A DNA stretch of 64,000 nt from assembly GCF_000425725.1 (NCBI RefSeq), contig NZ_KE384439.1, positions 405,309-469,308 of the forward strand, written 5' to 3'. The stretch is from Halomonas halocynthiae DSM 14573 (lineage in GTDB: Bacteria > Pseudomonadota > Gammaproteobacteria > Pseudomonadales > Halomonadaceae). A model generated the notes under the pieces. That model saw only the letters and a program-made list of their open reading frames with translations. It was not told where the DNA came from and made no database searches. Positions 61,527-64,000 of the stretch are shown here, in pieces (position 1 is the first letter of the stretch; every line of letters begins with the position of its first letter). The translations under genes were made by a program, and so were the position numbers.

Positions 61527-64000
61527 ATGGCTGACGCTGGGCAAAATACCTCGGACAGGCAACAAGCCGCCGCGCTGCCAATTGAGGCGCAGCTGGCTGA
61601 TATTCTTGCCGCACTGAACTCGTTTTCGCAGGCATTGTTGGTAGCCGAGCCTGGAGCAGGGAAAACAACACGCGTGCCCCTAGCGCTACTTAACGCGCCC
61701 TGGTGTCAGGGGAAAAAGCTATTGCTGTTGGAGCCGCGCCGCGTTGCCGCTCGCTTAGCGGCTGGGTTCATGGCCGAGCAGCTGGGAGAAGCCTTGGGGG
61801 AAACGGTAGGTTATCGTATGCGCGGTGAAACCCGAGTGAGTGCGAATACGCGCCTTGAGGTTGTCACTCAGGGGGTGCTAACGCGCATGTTGCAAGATGA
61901 TCCTCTGCTGGAAGGCATCGCTGGAATCATTTTCGACGAGTTTCACGAACGCAGCTTAGAGGCGGACCTGGGCTTAGCGTTGGCACTCGATGCCCAGACC
62001 GTGCGCGATGACCTGCGCTTGCTGGTGATGTCGGCGACCCTCGATGTGGCCTCGCTTACCGCGGTGCTTGGCGAAGACACGCCGGTGGTTGACTGTCCCG
62101 GTCGCCAGTTTCCGGTAGAAACCCGCTACCGCGAGGCGGCGGGGCGTGATCCAGTGGCGCATCAGGCCGAGGTGATTGCCGAAGCACTGGCGAAGGACAG
62201 CGGAGACGTGCTGGTGATTCTGCCGGGTGTCGGCGAGATCCGCCGTCTGAAAAGTGCTCTGGCCAGCCGTTTTTCAGGACTTGCGTCTGCGCCTGTCGTT
62301 GGCGAACTGCATGGCCGTCAGTCGCTGGCCGAACAACGCAGGGTACTCCGCCCCGTGAGTGATGCTCAACGCCGAGTCGTGCTGTCTACCGCGATTGTCG
62401 AGTCCAGCGTTACCGTGGACGGCGTGGGCGTGGTCATTGATGCCGGTCGCGAGCGGCTGGCCGTGTATCAGCCGCGCAGTGGTCTGACTCGGCTCGAAAC
62501 GCGGCGTATCAATCGTGCCAGTGCCGACCAGCGGCGTGGTCGGGCAGGGCGTCTGGGGCCCGGTGTGTGCTATAGGTTGTGGGGCGAGGAGCAACCGCTG
62601 CCGGCAGACCGCGAGCCGGAAATCTTACAAGCCGATTTGTCGTCACTTGCTTTTGAGTTGGCACGTTGGGGTATTACCGAGCCGCAAGCATTGCAGTGGA
62701 TTACCCCACCGCCGATAGGGGCCATGAAGGCGGGCCAGAAGCTGCTCGCTCGGCTCGGCTTGCTTGACGAGCATGGCCATCTGACACCGCTGGGGCATCG
62801 TTGTGAGCGTTGGCCAGCATCGCCTCGTTCGGCCTTGCTGCTGAGTCAGGCATCCGAGCTGGGCGCGAATATTGCCGCGCTGGCGTGTTGTTTGGTGGCG
62901 TGGCTTGATGTCCGAGATGCCGGTGGCGAACAGGATCCGCTGGACGCACTGAGAAAACACCTAGCTCGGCCCAATGACTTTCAACATTGGCGTCGCGAGG
63001 CAGAGCGCCTGTTGAAATTGATGCCAGCTGGCGTCAGAAATGTGCGCTTGGCTCAGGTCGATTTACCGCACGATTCGGCGTATATCAGCCAACTGCTGGC
63101 GATGGCCTGGCCAGAGCGAATAGCCCAACACATCTCACCTGGTGAGTTTCGGTTGGTAAGTGGCGCTAAGGCAACGCTAGATGCGCGCAGCTCTCTGGCA
63201 CGTGCCGAGTTGATTATTGCGATAGCGTTGGATGGAAGGGACGGCGGGGGACGTATTTATCGCGCGACGCCATTAAGCCATCAGAGCTTGGTTGAGTGTT
63301 TTCCGGAAGCATTGACCTGGCGTGATCACTTAGTCTGGGATGACGATCAGGGGTGTCTGGTCGGTGAGCAGCGCCAAGGGTTAGGCGCGGTGATATTGGC
63401 GCGCCGGCCACTGCGTGGCAAACCTCCTGAGGTGGTACGCCAAGCGTTGATTGATGCCCTTGAGCGGCGTCAGCGACTGCCTTTCGACACCGAAGGCGAG
63501 CAACTGCGTGGTCGCGTGGCATTACTGCGCCGCGAACTTGGGGAGCGTTGGCCGGACTGGTCAGACGCCTCATTACTTACTGACCTGGACTTCTGGCTAG
63601 GCCCGCACGTAGCTGGCCTGCAGAGCATTGATGATATCGCTAAATTGCCGCTATCTCGTGTGTTGCTAAATCGCCTGGACTGGTCGCTGCGCTCTCAGCT
63701 CGATACGCTGGCGCCGACTCATCTGCAGGTGCCTAGCGGTTCTCGGGTTGCGCTTGACTATACGGACGACATTCCGGTGCTTGCTGTAAAGTTGCAAGAG
63801 CTGTTTGGCTGGCAAGACGTGCCAACACTGGCAGAAGGGCGGGTGGCCCCATTGGTACACCTGTTATCACCAGCGCGCAGGCCACTTCAAGTCACCCGTG
63901 ATCTAGCCAGTTTTTGGGCCAACGGCTACATCGAGGTGCGTAAGGACATGCGCGGCCGCTACCCCAGACATCCTTGGCCGGAAGATCCGCTGAGCGCCAC
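61527..64000 (+). CDS. hrpB: ATP-dependent helicase HrpB (runs off right edge)
   Basis: DEAH-box RNA helicase. The open frame continues to the window end without a stop. Helicase motifs: I 'AEPGAGKTTRVPLALL', Ia 'LLEPRRVAARLA', II 'IFDEFHERSLEADLGLALAL', III 'MSATLD', V/VI 'STAIVESSVTVDGVGVVIDA' and 'NRASADQRRGRAGR'. The HrpB C-terminal signature 'VRKDMRGRYPRHPWPEDP' is the last thing seen, so only about 10-20 residues are missing. ATG 61527 is preferred; ATG 61479 is in frame and would add 16 residues. E. coli HrpB has a non-essential role. Confidence 0.93.
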   Translation, partial: MADAGQNTSDRQQAAALPIEAQLADILAALNSFSQALLVAEPGAGKTTRVPLALLNAPWCQGKKLLLLEPRRVAARLAAGFMAEQLGEALGETVGYRMRGETRVSANTRLEVVTQGVLTRMLQDDPLLEGIAGIIFDEFHERSLEADLGLALALDAQTVRDDLRLLVMSATLDVASLTAVLGEDTPVVDCPGRQFPVETRYREAAGRDPVAHQAEVIAEALAKDSGDVLVILPGVGEIRRLKSALASRFSGLASAPVVGELHGRQSLAEQRRVLRPVSDAQRRVVLSTAIVESSVTVDGVGVVIDAGRERLAVYQPRSGLTRLETRRINRASADQRRGRAGRLGPGVCYRLWGEEQPLPADREPEILQADLSSLAFELARWGITEPQALQWITPPPIGAMKAGQKLLARLGLLDEHGHLTPLGHRCERWPASPRSALLLSQASELGANIAALACCLVAWLDVRDAGGEQDPLDALRKHLARPNDFQHWRREAERLLKLMPAGVRNVRLAQVDLPHDSAYISQLLAMAWPERIAQHISPGEFRLVSGAKATLDARSSLARAELIIAIALDGRDGGGRIYRATPLSHQSLVECFPEALTWRDHLVWDDDQGCLVGEQRQGLGAVILARRPLRGKPPEVVRQALIDALERRQRLPFDTEGEQLRGRVALLRRELGERWPDWSDASLLTDLDFWLGPHVAGLQSIDDIAKLPLSRVLLNRLDWSLRSQLDTLAPTHLQVPSGSRVALDYTDDIPVLAVKLQELFGWQDVPTLAEGRVAPLVHLLSPARRPLQVTRDLASFWANGYIEVRKDMRGRYPRHPWPEDPLSA

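Overview
The window looks like chromosome of a Halomonas-like gammaproteobacterium (Halomonadaceae/Oceanospirillales). The grounds are inference: gene order around gloB-yafS-rnhA-dnaQ matches Enterobacteria, and protein families such as PrpE, Pat/YfiQ, CvrA/NhaP2, the TusDCBE set, NfuA, MetH and HrpB are typical of this group. Host DNA is GC-rich (40 of 60 bases G+C at 12541-12600).

Layout. 1-6118 runs leftward: yejA-yejB-yejE peptide importer, mltD and gloB. 6243-9149 runs rightward: yafS-like methyltransferase, rnhA, dnaQ, nudC. 9169-18619 holds an SCP2 protein, sohB, an ArsR regulator, prpE, yhhQ behind a probable preQ1-I riboswitch, ybfF, an NMT1/ThiY-like binding protein, cvrA and a GlsB-type protein.

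18838-25021 is a foreign AT-rich element of about 6.2 kb (14 of 60 bases G+C at 19261-19320) inserted in the 3' end of a tRNA-Ser(UGA) gene. It has a 17-bp direct repeat at its ends, paired TTGGNACAAA arm-type sites inside both ends, a tyrosine integrase, an oriT-like site with a MobV relaxase, a RepL-like replication protein with a candidate operator, and a type II restriction-modification pair: a C5 cytosine methyltransferase and a NotI-family endonuclease. It reads as an integrative mobilizable element or integrated small plasmid whose cargo is a rare-cutter-type R-M system. It also brings its own replacement terminator for the tRNA gene it targets.

25296-48016 is host housekeeping: yccA and tusDCBE (tRNA thiolation), moeA-moaB, a divergent deacetylase/Pat acetyltransferase pair (protein acylation control; PrpE in this window has the lysine motif that Pat enzymes modify), pdxH, azlCD, cytochromes b561 and c', wrbA, smrA, a siroheme sulfite/nitrite reductase with its DUF934 partner, metH and nfuA. 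48013-50722 is a divergent pair, a KfrA-like coiled-coil DNA-binding protein and a second tyrosine recombinase, with a long palindrome between them.

50752-52762 has sufE and three small envelope proteins. 52913-61354 is a purine catabolism regulon: xdhA-xdhB-xdhC-guaD, a RutR-like TetR regulator and an AzgA-type purine permease. RutR-type boxes lie about 60 bp upstream of both xdhA and the permease. hrpB runs off the right edge, almost complete.
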